From positions 3,596,001 through 3,660,000 of the forward strand of contig OY987267.1 in NCBI GenBank assembly GCA_963920665.1: DNA of 64,000 nucleotides, given 5' to 3'. Made by a program: the position numbers and the translations under genes. Of this stretch, positions 23,101-36,648 are shown piece after piece. This stretch comes from Straminergon stramineum (taxonomy: Eukaryota > Streptophyta > Bryopsida > Hypnales > Calliergonaceae). Below the pieces are notes generated by a model. That model did no database searches, had not been told where the DNA came from, and saw only the letters and a program-made list of their open reading frames with translations. Positions within the stretch are counted from its first letter, which is position 1, and every line of letters starts with the position of its first letter.

Positions 23101-25821
23101 GTGTGCCATTACCTCACGCCTCTCACCGGTTCAAGATTTCTGTATGGTTCTTTCAGTCTGGCATTATTCATCCATATTTTGACAGAAGTTGAACACTCCT
23201 TGTAACGACGTTCATCCATTCACTGACAACATTCTTCCACTGAGCTTAGTTTACAGTATTCTCCAGATTTGAAAGCTTTCCCACTCCTTCACATTATTTA
23301 GCAGTCTTACAAACTGCAGCAGCACGCATCTGGAAGGGGAATGTAACCGGCACCATTTTCAAATTGTCTGCAGCCAGTTTTGGCGCAGAATTTTTTTGCA
23401 GCTCGCACTCACTGCAGTTCCGTAGTTCTCTTGTGACAAGTAGAACGTTCCTTTCGGCATGGGGAAGTTGTGCCATTTTTTGTTGTATTGAATTTTTCAA
23501 CTTCTGGTTGTTGGAGGAGCGGAACCGAATTTGCGATTCGGCGATCACATTGACATCTAATTAGGTCAGTGTAGCCTCAATTGTCTCTCCAAAATTTTGA
23601 ATTATGGTTGTGTTCTTGCATCTTGTTAGCTTAAACCCTTGATCCGTAGTTTTATTCCATAGTGAAATTGGAGACGATGATGTTGATTCCCGATGGCTTG
23701 TGATTTGTATTGCGGATTGTGGATCTGATCTCCGAGGAAATGCAATTGTTGGAGTGGTGCTGCCAATCTAGCAATTGCATTGGAATCGCTGCCTGCAGCC
23801 AGTTCTGAGGGTGCTCATTACATTCGTTGACGCACATTGTTGCTACTTCAGAGACCGAGCAGGGGATGAGCGTTTTTGGTAGATGCAAGCGTTACAGTGG
23901 ATCTGCTGTAATTGTTGGATTAGTGATTTAGTGGAGAGGGTTAGGGGTTTAGGGTTCAGGTTTTGGCGTCGCTTTTGTTGGTGAAAGGAGAGCATTATCA
24001 CTGTTCGAGAATCTTTTCGAGCTTACTGACCTCTTCTTAGATTCTAGGGTCTTAGTACATTGCGACAGGATCAAGCAATTGGCGGTCGAAGAGGTGTGCG
24101 GATTCCACGACAAGTGTTGTGGACAGGGGTTTAGGGTTTAAGTGTTCTGTGATCTCGAAACTCAGGTGTAGGACCCGTGTAGCTGTTTTCTAGAATCTTC
24201 ATGAAGCCGCGACTTCTCTGCGTTGCTGCGGAGTGTAGTTTGCCTGTGACCCTTTGAAATTTGTGTTTCGCTGATGCGTTTAATTTCCTTGACGTTTTCC
24301 TTGGTTCCTGTTGTAGGGCACAGAATGCTATTTGCGTCACTTTAAGCATTTTAATATATGTAGTGGTGTGATTTTGGGGAGATGTATTGAGCTCTGGAGA
24401 GATCACTTTGTGTACAAGAGCCAAATCTGTCGAGATTAGATTTCTATTTCTATTTACGAATTTCTCAAGCAGTTTCAAAGTGGGAGATTGCGGACCACTG
24501 TCAGTCGCAGCAGACAAACCCATTATCAATCAAGAATCAGTGGCCATAGACATTTAAACTAGTCATGCTTACAGCACTTGCTTATAAGTTCAATTGAGTG
24601 TGTGAATAGATGAGTTGCTGTGGGTAACATAACGATTTTAGCCTCCTTTTCCTTATCGAGTCATCGCGTTTTGATGGCAGGACTAAGAAGGATTGCCACC
24701 GCGGGAATCAATCATTGCCGGAACGGCTGAGGCACCATGATAACTCGTTCGCCTGTTCAAAGAAGACGGTTCTCTGGTATTATATGGAATTGGGAACTGT
24801 CGAAAATTGTGCTTTTCGCTACTTTGTGAGAGCTGAGAGAACTTTTTTATTGGTTTGTCTTCATTGAAAGAGCAAAATCGTTAGGCATGAATCCCTAGAC
24901 GCATGCAGTTTTCTCATATTTATTTTTATCTACTCTTCTTTTGTACTTTATAGATTATACCTAAATGAATAGCTTGTACGAGCTTATACTTTTGTACTTG
25001 AGTTGTAATTGTTGAAACGCAGATGAACAACTTCAGGAAAACCCTACTTGAGTTAGAATCGTTAAACTGTTAGCGAACTATCTTATAAGTGTTTACTTTC
25101 TCATTGTTTATCCCTCTAATTATGAAACTCCTATCTGGTGGGAGATACACGATCGTCCCTGCCACAATAGTTGTGTACAGGTCATTGTATTACTTGGCTT
25201 GATTTGTTGTGAATTGACTTGATTATTGAATTTTGCTATTGCTTCAAAGTTGGACATCAAAAATTGAAGTTCAACCTTATTTTTTGTTTCTCTTCCTTTT
25301 GAATGAAATCATTAGACTGTTGTCATAGCATGCATTTGACACACTTCGAAACCATCCGAATTGAATAATCGAGCAAGACCTCATGTATTAATGAACTGTC
25401 AAGATTTCTTGACTTATTTGAGAGCTTCATTTTTCAATCTTTCGTATTTTCTATTTCGGGGATGTCACAACTCCATCAGATCAATAACAAAGTTTTCATA
25501 GGAGTCCCTGTTCTGTGAATTGACTGAAATTGTCAATTAATGTGGCACGAACTCGAGTTTCGTGCCTTGAGAAGCTCCCTCCGGGCCTTCTGCGCATTTA
25601 GGGGTTAGTGCTAATTCTACTTGCAGGGATTTCGTTTCTCCTGACACTCCTATCGGAGCAACCGTACTCCTTCAGCGACTCCTTAAATGTTTTGTTGTTG
25701 GAAGTTGGTGACTACTTTGGGCTTTACAATTGAGTTATGTACCTAGTGTTTATTTATTTTTTTTGGTTTGGCTAAGCTCTTGTTGTGAAAGACGTGACCC
25801 TTTCCATCGGCCTCGTTACAG
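23101..25821 (+). promoter_or_regulatory. Promoter and 5' leader region of MAD1, with introns
   Basis: Base composition changes here: CpG dinucleotides become common, unlike the transposon-rich sequence upstream. Telobox-like TTTAGGGTTT lies at 24,130-24,139, with a second weaker copy near 23,948. A pyrimidine tract and TTGCAG at 25,622-25,627, and GTTACAG ending at 25,821, look like acceptor sites, so the leader probably contains one or more introns. The transcription start cannot be placed. Minus-strand frames at 23,294-23,888 and 24,131-24,529 have no recognisable product. Confidence 0.4.
24130..24139 (+). promoter_or_regulatory. Telobox-like motif upstream of MAD1
   Basis: TTTAGGGTTT, the reverse complement of the plant telobox core AAACCCTAA. 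In plants this motif is common near promoters and 5' leaders and is bound by TRB-type proteins. It also occurs by chance and in transposons (for example near 9,128). Confidence 0.35.
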
Positions 25822-25847
25822 ATCTTCCTGGCCCCGGCTCTCCTGCC

Positions 25848-28800
25848 ATGGATCAACTAGAGCGACCGTCTCCAACGAAGAGACTACGAGTACCTACAGA
25901 CCATGTGGATGACAATGACTTTCTTTCTCGTAGAGCTCTCGAGGTATTCAAAGGAGCGCAGCGATCAGGCAGTCATAGAATGTTGAATCTCTCTACTCGA
26001 CCTGAAAACGAGCTTGGGACAGTGGAGTTTGACGATGTTGATGAACACTTTGGTCCTGGGTCTACGTTTGCACTTGATTGTGACGACCTTGATCATGGGC
26101 ATGACTCTATTCGATGCACTTATAAGTGCCGCAACATGGTAAACAGAGGCTTTCTAGCCTGAGAACCGCACTTGTGGTTCGCAGTTTCGTTTTGATATCT
26201 GCACTGTGCACCTTATCCTGAAGGTCCTTGACTACTGGATGGATATGTCATGGGAATGATGAATATTCTGGACTACTCTTGATTGCAGTGATGTTAGATT
26301 GCTTAATGCTGGAACAGGGTTACAAATATAATGAATTTCTTTCAAATTTTAATACTCTTTTTTAATACCTTGATTTGTACTGCAAAATAGATTTGTCTAT
26401 AACATCTTTATCTGGCTTGAAATGTCCACTGCTTAAAATAATGTTATGTAGTAGCAAGTGTGCCTGGACTTCTGCTTAGGTTGTGACTTTACCTCAACTA
26501 TACCTTGGTGGGTGCTTGAAAGTGATCGTGAAAGGTAGCTTGAAAGGAAAGTGTCTGGAAGGGATCTTGAAAGATAGCCTGATATGTGTTATTTTCACAT
26601 TTATTGTCCCATGTGTATCAAATTTTGAAAGGACCTTGACGAAGAATTTTATTCCCAAGTATTTGGTACTTCAGTAGTTCTGACTCTATTTCTATGGTTT
26701 TAGTGTTGGTTAAGTTGGTGACCTGGTTGTGTGAGTAAACAGGTGAAATCAGAACTGCTAGAGAATCTGGACATGAGGGAGAAACAAGTGGTTGAACTTC
26801 AGACTTCTGAAAAATCTCTCCGAAGCAAGTTGGCATTTGTAGGTGTGTGACATCTGGGCACTGCATCATATTAAGCCTCGAATAAGGCGGATGAATAACC
26901 GTATCAATTATTCAGTTTTGCAACGGCATTATTATTCTTTGTATATTCAATTCCTAAGATGTATATTAATAATATCGTCACCTGACAGAGTCTGTCTCTT
27001 ACTGTAAATGCTTGCCTTTGTGGACATCAGAGGATAGCGAGAAGCGCTTGGTGCAAAACAGAAAGTCATTGGAGCAAATTGTTGCCGCTTCAGGTGGTCG
27101 GGAGGCATCCATGCACACTCAGCGAATGCAGGAAAATGCTAAGACTGAGGAAATGCTTCGCACACAGATTAAACGCTGTCATGAACTTCAGGTATTCAAC
27201 TTCTGTGTGGAAGACATTTGCGACAATTTGCTTATTCTAGTACTCTTTTCATGTATTTTCCATCTTGTATTTTCTAATTTCTAAATTTATCCGCCGCTTT
27301 CATTGTGTTTTTTTCCGTACTTCAGGAAGGTTTTGTCCCTTTACCTTTTTGAAAGATAAAGCGAATAGAACCATGTTGTTTTGAAGACCTTTTTTGTATT
27401 TCTCTCTACGTTAATTCTTTTACGCATTTCTGGTGTCACACTTCCGACTTTTAATCTAGCATATGTCATGCAGGCTCGATTACAGGAAGAAATGCTACTC
27501 AAGGCAGAGGCAGAGGCCTCGGCTAGGATTGCAGAGGCACGAGCACTTGAAGCAGAAGAGGAGAAACTGAAAACCGAGGAAAATGCGACTCGAGAGATAA
27601 ATCAGCTTAATCGGAATCTGGCTAGGTTGGGAAGGGATAACGAGAATTTCACAAGAAGACTCAGGCAAGAGGTAAGCGGTTATATCTACTCTTTTACCTC
27701 GTCCAATTTACCCCTAAACGCTTCCCGCCAATTCTTAAGAGATGTTATTGATATACGACTACCACATTTTGTGGGAAGCATGACAATTAGAAACTATTTA
27801 TATGGGTGCATTTCGATAAAAGTTTCACAGGCTGGTTTGTTAAATAAATATAGAAGCATTCAGTTTTGAAATTCCACCAAAAATGCAACTTGCTAAGCTC
27901 TCTATAGAACATGGTATAATACATCTTCTAAATTTCTTATTTAATGTATAATATGTACGTGAGCATTTTGATTCCTCGATGTATGGGAAGCATGTGGTGG
28001 ACTTCCTTATTTTACAAACCCAAAGTGAGCTTGATTCCGTTCATGGAGATACCTGATGCATTTTCCCCAGAACCTTCCGAGCGGATGAAAATAACGTCCA
28101 ACGGGGATGGACAGAACATATATGTCTTTCCATGCATGTAGGGGTTAAATGTACTGCAGGTTGCTAATCCTCATGCTGGTTTGAAAGGAGGCAGCTAAAA
28201 CAGAGTGCCTAGCAGCCCTGTACCGGAAAATGAACCCTTAGTGGACTATAGAGTGAAGTATAGGGTAATATTACTAGGCCTAACATCATGATCACAGCTT
28301 TCTAATCTTTTCACTTTTTGGGCGCTGCAGAGTGAAACACAAAGGGACAAAGCTCTTCTAGTGGCTGAGGAAGCTGAGAGCTTGATGGCCCAACTTGATG
28401 AGGAACAGAAATTGCTTGCTCAGGTTTGCGTCCTTCATTACCTAAAATTTTTTACGCAAACGAACTGAGGCATATGATAATTTTATGATATGATGTTTGG
28501 AAATGGTCCAGGTTGCGAATATGGCCAGAATTGGTGAAACTCTAACAGCTTCTATTTGCAGAAAGTTGAAGAGAAGCAGGAACTGGAGCACAAACTTGCA
28601 GATGCTATGAAACAGCTTGCTACACGATCAACCATAGGTTCTGAGGCTGATACTGTTATCAAGCATCTTCAAGAGGAACTCCAAAAATCTGTGAGCTCTT
28701 AGTATTGCGTAAATAATTTCCAAGATATGTCTTTTATTAATTACTTGGATGTCAAGTGAGAGGAGATACTCTTGCGAAATTTATAAACAATGTGTGGCAG

Positions 28801-31800
28801 CCCGTTGCCTTTCATCATGCATGCATTTGTAACTGCAATGCATTATGTTGACAATACGTTTCATAATGTTTTGGCAAGTTAGTGTCATGACTTGTTGGGA
28901 CTTGATCACTTAGTCTGCAGACGTTGCTGAGGCAAGGAAGTTGAAGCAACTCCATGTCAATGCTGCCCTATTGAAGGAGCAGTTGCACAGTGAGAAGCAT
29001 CGTGCAAATAGGGCAGAGGCTGGTCTTACTGATCTCGTTAATCTGCAAACAAGAGTGACTCAACTGGAGTCTGAACTAGAACGCTGGTCTGATATGATAG
29101 AAATCATTCCCGGAGCACACAGCCGTGATGATATTCCGCGCTGCATTATTGAGCTTCAAAGGTGAAAATTATTGCACGCATCCCATCATTTTCAGTGACG
29201 CTTAATTTTCTGTGCGTCTTCGCTTGCTTGCTCTTGCAAGTATTATCTTGAAAGCATTGAACCAGACGAAAAATTCAATCAACGATGGGGCCACTGTTGT
29301 CTCCCTGTTTAATTGGTTATGATTGTATTTGTAGCTGATAGTGGATGAGCTAAATTGAGTTTTCTATGCGCAGGGCGGCTGTAGCTGCAACTGCAAAAAC
29401 TGGAGAGGCTGCCGCTCAAGTAGCAGAGCTTCAAAGAGCTGCTGAAAGAGCCGAAAGGGCTAAGACGCACGCAGAAGCAAGGGCAGCGTCCCTGCAGGAT
29501 GAGGTTGCAGATGCCATGGTGAAGTCTGCTAGACTTGAGCGCAAGGTATCATTTATTTCAAGTTTTCTTAGATTTTACTGCAATCTCTTGTTTGCCTATT
29601 TGACAGTCACCTTCTCACTTATTGCCTCGTCTCCTCCGACAATGAATCTCTTAACTATGGGGATATTGAACCTGGTTTCAGGGTAATAGTGTGGAAACTT
29701 CTTTAAGTGACCCCAATGTAAAATGGTCTCCATATTTTACCTTTTGTTCAGGTCGCCATGGTAAGCACAGAGCGAGATGGGTTGAAGAGAATACTAGAGT
29801 CATATGACAATGAAGAGGCTGTAATTGCCAGCCATAGGAAGCCTGGTGATAAAATAGCATCGCTGGCGACTCCTGAAAATTCCAAGGAAAGCCGTATTCA
29901 GGTTCGCCTCGCCCTTTCTACATCACTTTTTATGTTGTAATTTAAGTAATGGTTGAGGCAAACCCGAACAGAAGCATGATGGTAGGTAGCACATACATTC
30001 CTAGCCTCAGAGACTTCATGGCGCAGCGTCCAGAGTTTTTGATGTGCCGGTTTTCTCTAGTATCCCCACGACTATCCGTCACGTCGTGTCCACATACTTC
30101 AACCAGGCTTTTTCATAATTGCAAATTGGAAGCGCAATGAACGGTTCAGATGAACATGGTATCAGAGTTGCAAATTGCATGACCCGTTGCAGGAGCTTTC
30201 GTCAGCATTGGTAGAAGCTCAACAACATACAACTCAACTAGAAGCAGCACTTTTGCAAAGCAACAATATCACATCCGAACAACGACAGAAGATTGAGAGT
30301 CTTACCGAGGAAATGAACGACGCATATAAAAAGATCAAATCATTGGACCGAGAAGGTGAAAGTCTCAGAAAAGAAGTGGCATCGTTGGAGTTGAGGGTAC
30401 GTATTCTTGGGCACCTCTATCAGGATCAGTCTTTATGTAGAATTTGTTAGGGTCTGAAAGCGTGGGTTTTCTTTTCCTCAACAGCTCTCAATGTGACGCC
30501 CACTGTTTTGCTCTCTATTCAGTTCTGTTCTATCATCTCTTTCCCTGTTTTGTCCTAGAATGGTGTAGGATTTTCTTCTTCATGGTCGAGTTTATTGGTC
30601 AGACCCTATGAAGACTGGATCGTAGCTCTCGAATCACAGTGATCTCAAATAACTGGAGGGAAACACATGCTGCTACATCTTGTGATAATCTCCAACCTCC
30701 AGAGTCTTTTAGTTTGGTATAACCATTACAAAATAAAGATGTGGAAGAGTCCAGTTTGGTCATTTGGGCACTTAGGCGTTAAGTTGCCAATCATACTTGA
30801 CGATTTATATTTTTGCATAATTGCTTAATTTTACAGTTAGGAAGGGGTGAGTTCAATCAGGCAACGACAAAAGTCTTACATCTTATCGGAGGTGTCGGAG
30901 GTATGGATGTCGGAGTTTCACTCTTGATTATGAGCCTTCTGTCTATGCTTAATATTACGTGATAAGCTCTAGTGGAAATTGGGTTCAATGTTCCAGTCCC
31001 TCCCTAAGTACTTTCCGTGCCATTCTCACAGTGCTTGTTCGCCTGAGGCAGGAGAAAGTAGTACGAAGCCTACCGCAGTTTCAAGAGGAACTGACCAGGT
31101 TCAATCTGAAGAATTGGCAGCGTTAACGAAGCAAATTGCATCCTTGGAAAAGCGTGAAGATCGGTATTTTTCTTTGACTCCATCTTTTCGTTATTTAATC
31201 AATATCCTTCGTCATTCTTGTCTGAATTGCCCACTGAATCGGATGGAGACAAATTATATATCATCAGAATAATTGAAGCCATCCAAAAATTGACATAATT
31301 GGCCTAAAGAAGTCCCCATGTGACCTACTCCAAAGTGCTCAAAAAAAGTGAGGCCTTTTGATTTGCCTGCTGGACGTCGTTCCCTTAGTTTATCCGGATA
31401 ATCACATCAAATTCTTTGTGAACTGGGGGCGAAGGATTAGCTACAATGTGATGTCGTACTTGTCTTATGGCTCTTGTTTGTAGATTTGGGTAGTCCTCGC
31501 TGATTCGATCACGTGATGGGTACAGATATCGAAAGATCTTTGCAGACAAAATTTCACTCTTCAGAGAAGCTTGTTATTTACTTTTTGGATATAAGGTAAT
31601 TTCCAGTCGCTCAACTCAACTCAGATTCATCACCACTAGGTTACCACTTATTAAAACCGTCTGTGTTGTGCTTGTGACTTTCTTGCATGAGTTTTAACAT
31701 TACGAGCTGCTCGCATCATACTGCTTTTACTGTCTGCAACATTCGCAGGTACAAATGCACGAGGAGAAAGACTCCTTGACACAGATGCCTGTGACAGTGT

Positions 31801-32688
31801 TCACGCTCCAATCCATCTATGCCTCCAGTGATGATGACAGACTGCAGTTTCAGCTAAACCGAGGCCAGATGGATATGCTTGTAACTTTCCAACTCTCCTG
31901 GATATGTTTAAGAGTCTTCGCTTATTATGTCAGACATGTGTTGATTTTCTTACAAGGAATTAAATGTATGGACTAAGAAATTAACTTGACGTATTCCAAT
32001 TATACTTTTCTGCTTTAGCTTATGTGATCTTAACACATCAGGTAAATTGCAATGATCTTGTCCTGATTGAATCTCAAATTACTGGCTTGCTTGCACTCAT
32101 TTAGCTCTTGTGATGTCCATAGTATTTGAAAGAGTAGAATTAGTAACTCTTGATCAACTGTGCAGTTTACTCTGTTTTGATTTGGCATAGCTTAATCCTG
32201 ATGTTTATTTTGCAGGCTACCGATTTCGCGACATCCCCCGAGATTTCTCGTCAGGTACCTAATCCTGCAATTCTTGAGTATAGATATTGATGCCGCTCAT
32301 GTATACACTGTAAGCCTCCTGTTTGTTGCTCATGTTGGATTTGTGTGCCTTTCACGGACCTAAATGTGACCCCAAAGATTGATATCGGGTTGGTATTAGG
32401 TATAATTATAATCAAAACTGAGAAATTATAGTTTATTGATTCAGTATTTAAAATATATATGCCAAGATGTTTTGGAATCCTTTATTTATTGCCAACAGGA
32501 CTCATAAAATTTAGGTAGTCTAATAATATGAATCATGCTCAAGAGATTATTTGGATGTTTTTAGGTGTACACACCTTACTAGTGTTTCATTTGTACAGGT
32601 GACAACCTTTTTGAAGAACTTTAAGTCAATTCCTGCGTTTATAGCCAACCTCACCATGGAACTTTTCAACAAGACGACCTTGAGTTGA
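25848..32688 (+). CDS. MAD1: Spindle assembly checkpoint protein MAD1, 16 coding exons
   Basis: MAD1 anchors MAD2 at unattached kinetochores and the nuclear envelope. The first in-frame ATG (GCCATGG) follows an acceptor at 25,821. Coding exons: 25848-26138, 26743-26838, 27033-27191, 27474-27671, 28331-28423, 28562-28690, 28921 or 28932-29161, 29374-29545, 29752-29901, 30193-30396, 30837-30900, 31052-31163, 31526-31595, 31749-31880, 32216-32254, 32599-32688; all join in phase except exon 6 to 7. The product is about 745 residues; Arabidopsis MAD1 is similar in length. Plant-MAD1 features: DSIRCTYKCRNM ending exon 1; a long Glu/Ala/Arg-rich coiled coil; IIPGAHSRDDIP in exon 7; the MAD2-binding motif KVLHL in exon 11; LEKREDRYRKIFADKISLFR, LLFGYK and FTLQSIYASSDDDRLQF of the C-terminal globular domain; and FKSIPAFIANLTMELF before the TGA stop. 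Short introns contain no other gene. Confidence 0.92.
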
Positions 32689-33016
32689 TCGATATAGAAC
32701 TTTGCAGGAGTTCGAAAACTCAAATTCTCATGTTACAGAGATTGACTGGTATCTTTTTACTTTCAATGGTTGCAAACTTTGCAATCATATTGATTACTAA
32801 CTCTTGCATGATCTCATCCTATGTCATGCATTTGATTGTGCATGCTACATGAAACATGCCAAGTAAACAATGAAGAATGAAGATGTGTCACGATTTGGTC
32901 GAAACTTCTTGCAGCTCATTTATTTTTGTGTATTGGATTGATTGGTCACATACATCTAATTGCACAAATTTTGGTTTGGTTTCAATTTGTTTTGCAGCAA
33001 TTTTACCTTTATCCCA
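32689..33016. other. MAD1 3' flank
   Basis: Presumed 3' untranslated region and downstream flank. No clear polyadenylation signal could be assigned. An AT-rich repeat begins immediately after. Confidence 0.35.
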
Positions 33017-33673
33017 AGTTAACCCCGAAATGCCCAAGGTCATTTTCGAGCTTCTAGAAATTTGTTCTAAATTGAACAAAAATCCATCATTTTGGTAAAT
33101 TATAACAATTTTTTTATTTGTAATCGTACAAATTCAAACGAGACATGTTAGAGATCATATAGCAAATGAAAACACAATAGTATCACTTATGGATTGAAAA
33201 ATTATAATGTTTGATCATGAAGATGTAAAGATTGCAAAAGTGATTTGAAGTCTTTTAGTCCTTTTTTAACATGTCAAATCTAAAAAGTTGGTCACTTGAA
33301 ATATATGAGGTTAAGGGGTCTTAACATGCATAACCCAATCAATTTATGGCTTCTCAAAATCTACTCTACGATTTTTTTAAATGAATTTCAAATGTGATTT
33401 TCCTCCAATATCTAGTGTATTCAAGGCACATTTCCTAGAGCCCCCAACACTATGGAAAGTCAAGATTGCAATGAACACCCTTGCATAAAATCTTGAATAG
33501 AAAAATTTTAATCAATCATTTTCAAAATCGGTTTAGGGATGTTGAAACTAGACTTAAGAAAGAAAATTTCAAAAATATGAACTACTAAATATAGCAAGTT
33601 GGTTAGGTTTTATTTAACTTCAAAGTATTTTTGACACCAAAATTTAGTGCCTAGGGCATTTAGGGATTAAGCA
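33017..33673. repeat. LTR-like direct repeat, left copy
   Basis: About 655 bp, homologous in the same orientation to 36,016-36,648. It begins GTTAACCCCGAAATGCCCAAG and ends CATTTAGGGATTAAGCA. Shared internal phrases include ACACAATAGTATCACTTATG and TTTGATCATGAAGATGT. The ends are short inverted repeats of each other (TTAACCCC and GGGGTTAA types). Confidence 0.55.
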
Positions 33674-36015
33674 TATTTATTGGTGTTTATACCCCCTTTG
33701 CTTTTGGCAAACATGTTCTAGCATGGGATCTTGTTTGTAATCCTAACCTTGTGCCTAATGTTGCTTTGTTGCACCTTTAGAAGTTCATTGGAATTCAGTG
33801 TGGTAGAAGTTAGCCAAGATGTTTATGTAACCTATATGTACTTTTTACAACAACTAATTTTTAAAAACTACTTAGGCACAAATATCAAATAATTTTGTAT
33901 TTTCTTCAAAAAATCATGATAATTTCAACCCTTTAAAAAAAATTGAAAACTTTATGATTAATAGAATACAAGTAATTCCACCTATAAAAATAAAAAATAA
34001 AAAATAAAAATTTCATTTATATATAATGGCAAATTTGAAGCAATATGCAACTAAAGCATTTGGAAGTTGATTGCATAATGGCACAGACAATCAAAGACCT
34101 TCTAAATACCTTCATAATCTTGTAGTACCTTATAGAACCTTTGATAGTATTCTAAAAGCTTCCATATCTTTTAGAAGCTTTTATAGTCTTTGATAATCCT
34201 CCACTAGCTTCTAATAGCTTCCATAGTCTTCCAAAAGTTCTCCCAAGGACTTCAATTACTAATATTAATAGGAGGTAAGATGAAGGATTCTTTAATCTTA
34301 CAAACATAAGTTTTAAAAGTCAACTCTACAATTGGTTGGTCTTTTATCTTGTCTAGGTATAAATCGAGTTCAATTGTAACTTTTTGAGAGCAACTCTTGT
34401 ATACTTCTATACTTCTTATTATTGGTTCTTGTGACTTTGACAAAGTCACTGGCTCTAATATCTTTATGAGTAAAATAGTCGTAAATCTTTGCCTCATAGC
34501 ATAATATTATTTAGCTAGTCTAATCACTTACAAAAGTAATGAAAAAGAGTAGCAAAAAATTTTGGCTCACAATTGGATAAAATATGAACATTTATATTTC
34601 TAAGGTTCAAGGAATTAGATTCTACAAATTCAAAATCTTTAGACTAAAGTAGAATGAAAGTTAGAAGTTGAAAGCACTATATATTAGCATGGTGATTGTA
34701 ATACATGTCATATCAACAGAATAGAATGCAAGCCTCAATGGTTTCCAAAATACTAAAAAAATGTTATGTACTAAATGGTAATTGTATTCAATTGTTGAAC
34801 CAACCCCTACAAATTCTTGCCTAAATTTTGGAGCCTCCATTCATGAGAGCCTAAGGCCAATTTTGGATAAACCTATTTTTGGGTCTTTCATTAGAAAAAA
34901 ATTCTATTCTTCACAAGGATGTTTAGAAGTGCTAGAAGGGACCCCAACATTACTTTCTTTTTGTCTACACAAGAACTTTTCTCCTATTTTTGCTAATCAT
35001 TCTATTCCCAATTGTCAAAGCATTGGTACACCAATAGTTTAATGGAGGGTTGTGGCAACTACAATTTTATATTCAAAAGAGAAAAGGAAATTAAGATATA
35101 CTCCCTTTCATTCCCAATATTCACACAAGGTGAATCTTTTTTTTGTTAAAGATTCTATTCTTTCAATAGCCCTGCAAGGCTCTTTAAATACACTAGCTTG
35201 TCAAACCTTAGCAATCCTCCAGGGAGTCCAAAATTTCTCTAATGGAAAATTGATAATTTTTTCATACAATGTCGTAAACATGTTTTCTTAGAAAAAAAAA
35301 ATCCCTTTTTAAACATTACACAATAAATTAGATAATTCAATAATGAAAACTAATTTCAAATGCTTATTTCAAACATTTTTAGAAGTAATTACCTTAGCGC
35401 TTCAAAGCCTCAACCAATTTTTTTATTTTTGCACATTTTCACTCATAACTTCGTTCAAATATAATATTCACTTCAATTTTGAATGGCCATCTTTTTAAGA
35501 ATCAAGAATTGTTTGGGATGAAAGATAAACTAATAGTTCTAAATAATAAACTAGGTCTCATTGTAAAATATTCAACATCAAGACATTGAATTAATGCATT
35601 CATTTGAAAAATCTATCAATTAAAGTACAACCTTTTGTGATCTTTGTATACAAAATAGAACACCATTCTTAAATTGTGCCTCAATTTTTTTTTATAATAT
35701 GTTATAATTGGCCTTTTTCCTATGGATTCAAATCTAAATTCAAAACAAATCCTTGCGTAGGACAAATTGACATGTGCCTATCAATTTGTCCTATGCAACG
35801 ATTTGGACATATACATTTTATAGTCAAATTATGGTCAATGAACTTGGCATTTGCCAAAACTGTTTTCCAAACTCTAAGCATAAAATATTACCAGTAGTAG
35901 TGTTTATTACCTTGAAAATTAACTGGTATCCTACAATGTTAACAAAATAAGTTTTTAATTGCACTAAAAAATTTCTATAAAAGAATAAAAGTAAAACAAT
36001 TGCCAAAGTTGACCA
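33674..36015. mobile_element. Interior of a non-coding LTR-type element
   Basis: About 2.3 kb between the two direct repeats, with no gag or pol motif and no long open frame. It is compatible with a non-autonomous (LARD-like) retroelement or two independent solo LTRs. A local tandem run of about 18-20 bp units based on TTCTAAAAGCTTCCATA occurs at 34,090-34,240. Confidence 0.4.
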
Positions 36016-36648
36016 TGTAAACCCCTAAATGCCCAAGAACTGTTTTGAGTTTTTTGGTATTTACTCTCAATTGAAGAAAATGCCAACATTTTAATAAATT
36101 GTATCAATTTTTTTTAATTGTCACTATATATTTCAAACTAGACATTTCAGAGATCACATAGAATAAGAAAACACAACAATATCACTTATGGAGTGAAAGA
36201 TCATAATGTTTGACCATGAGGGTGTTAAAACTACAAAAGAGATGTGCAGCTTTTCAGTCCTCTTTTCACAAGTCAAACCTAAGGTTACAACCTTAGAGGG
36301 CCTGACATGCACAACCCCAATCAATTTATGACTTCTCAAAATATACTCTACAAATTTTTTAAATGAATTTTGAATGTGATCATTTCTCCATGATCTAGTG
36401 TATTTGAGGCTCACTTCCAAGAGCCCTCAGCACTACAAAAAGTCAAGATTGCAATAGGTGCCCTTGCACAAAATCTTGAATAAAAAAATCAATATTATTG
36501 ATTTTCAAAATCGGATTTTTGATGCTAAAGCTAGAGTTCAAAGGGAACTTCCCAAAAATACAAACTACTAAAAATAGCAAATTGGTAAGGTTTTGTTTAA
36601 CTTCAAAGTTCAGATTCTGGTGCCTCTGGCATATTAGGGGTTAAACCC
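36016..36648. repeat. LTR-like direct repeat, right copy
   Basis: Begins TGTAAACCCCTAAATGCCCAAG and ends ATATTAGGGGTTAAACCCA. It is collinear with the left copy at 33.0-33.7 kb. Confidence 0.55.

Noticed and set aside
24131..24529. 132-codon minus-strand frame upstream of MAD1
   Set aside because: No family resemblance and no supporting splice or promoter context; it lies in the presumed leader region.
25785..25847. Upstream extension of the MAD1 reading frame
   Set aside because: The extension has no ATG before 25,848, and an acceptor site at 25,821 suggests the upstream part is intron.
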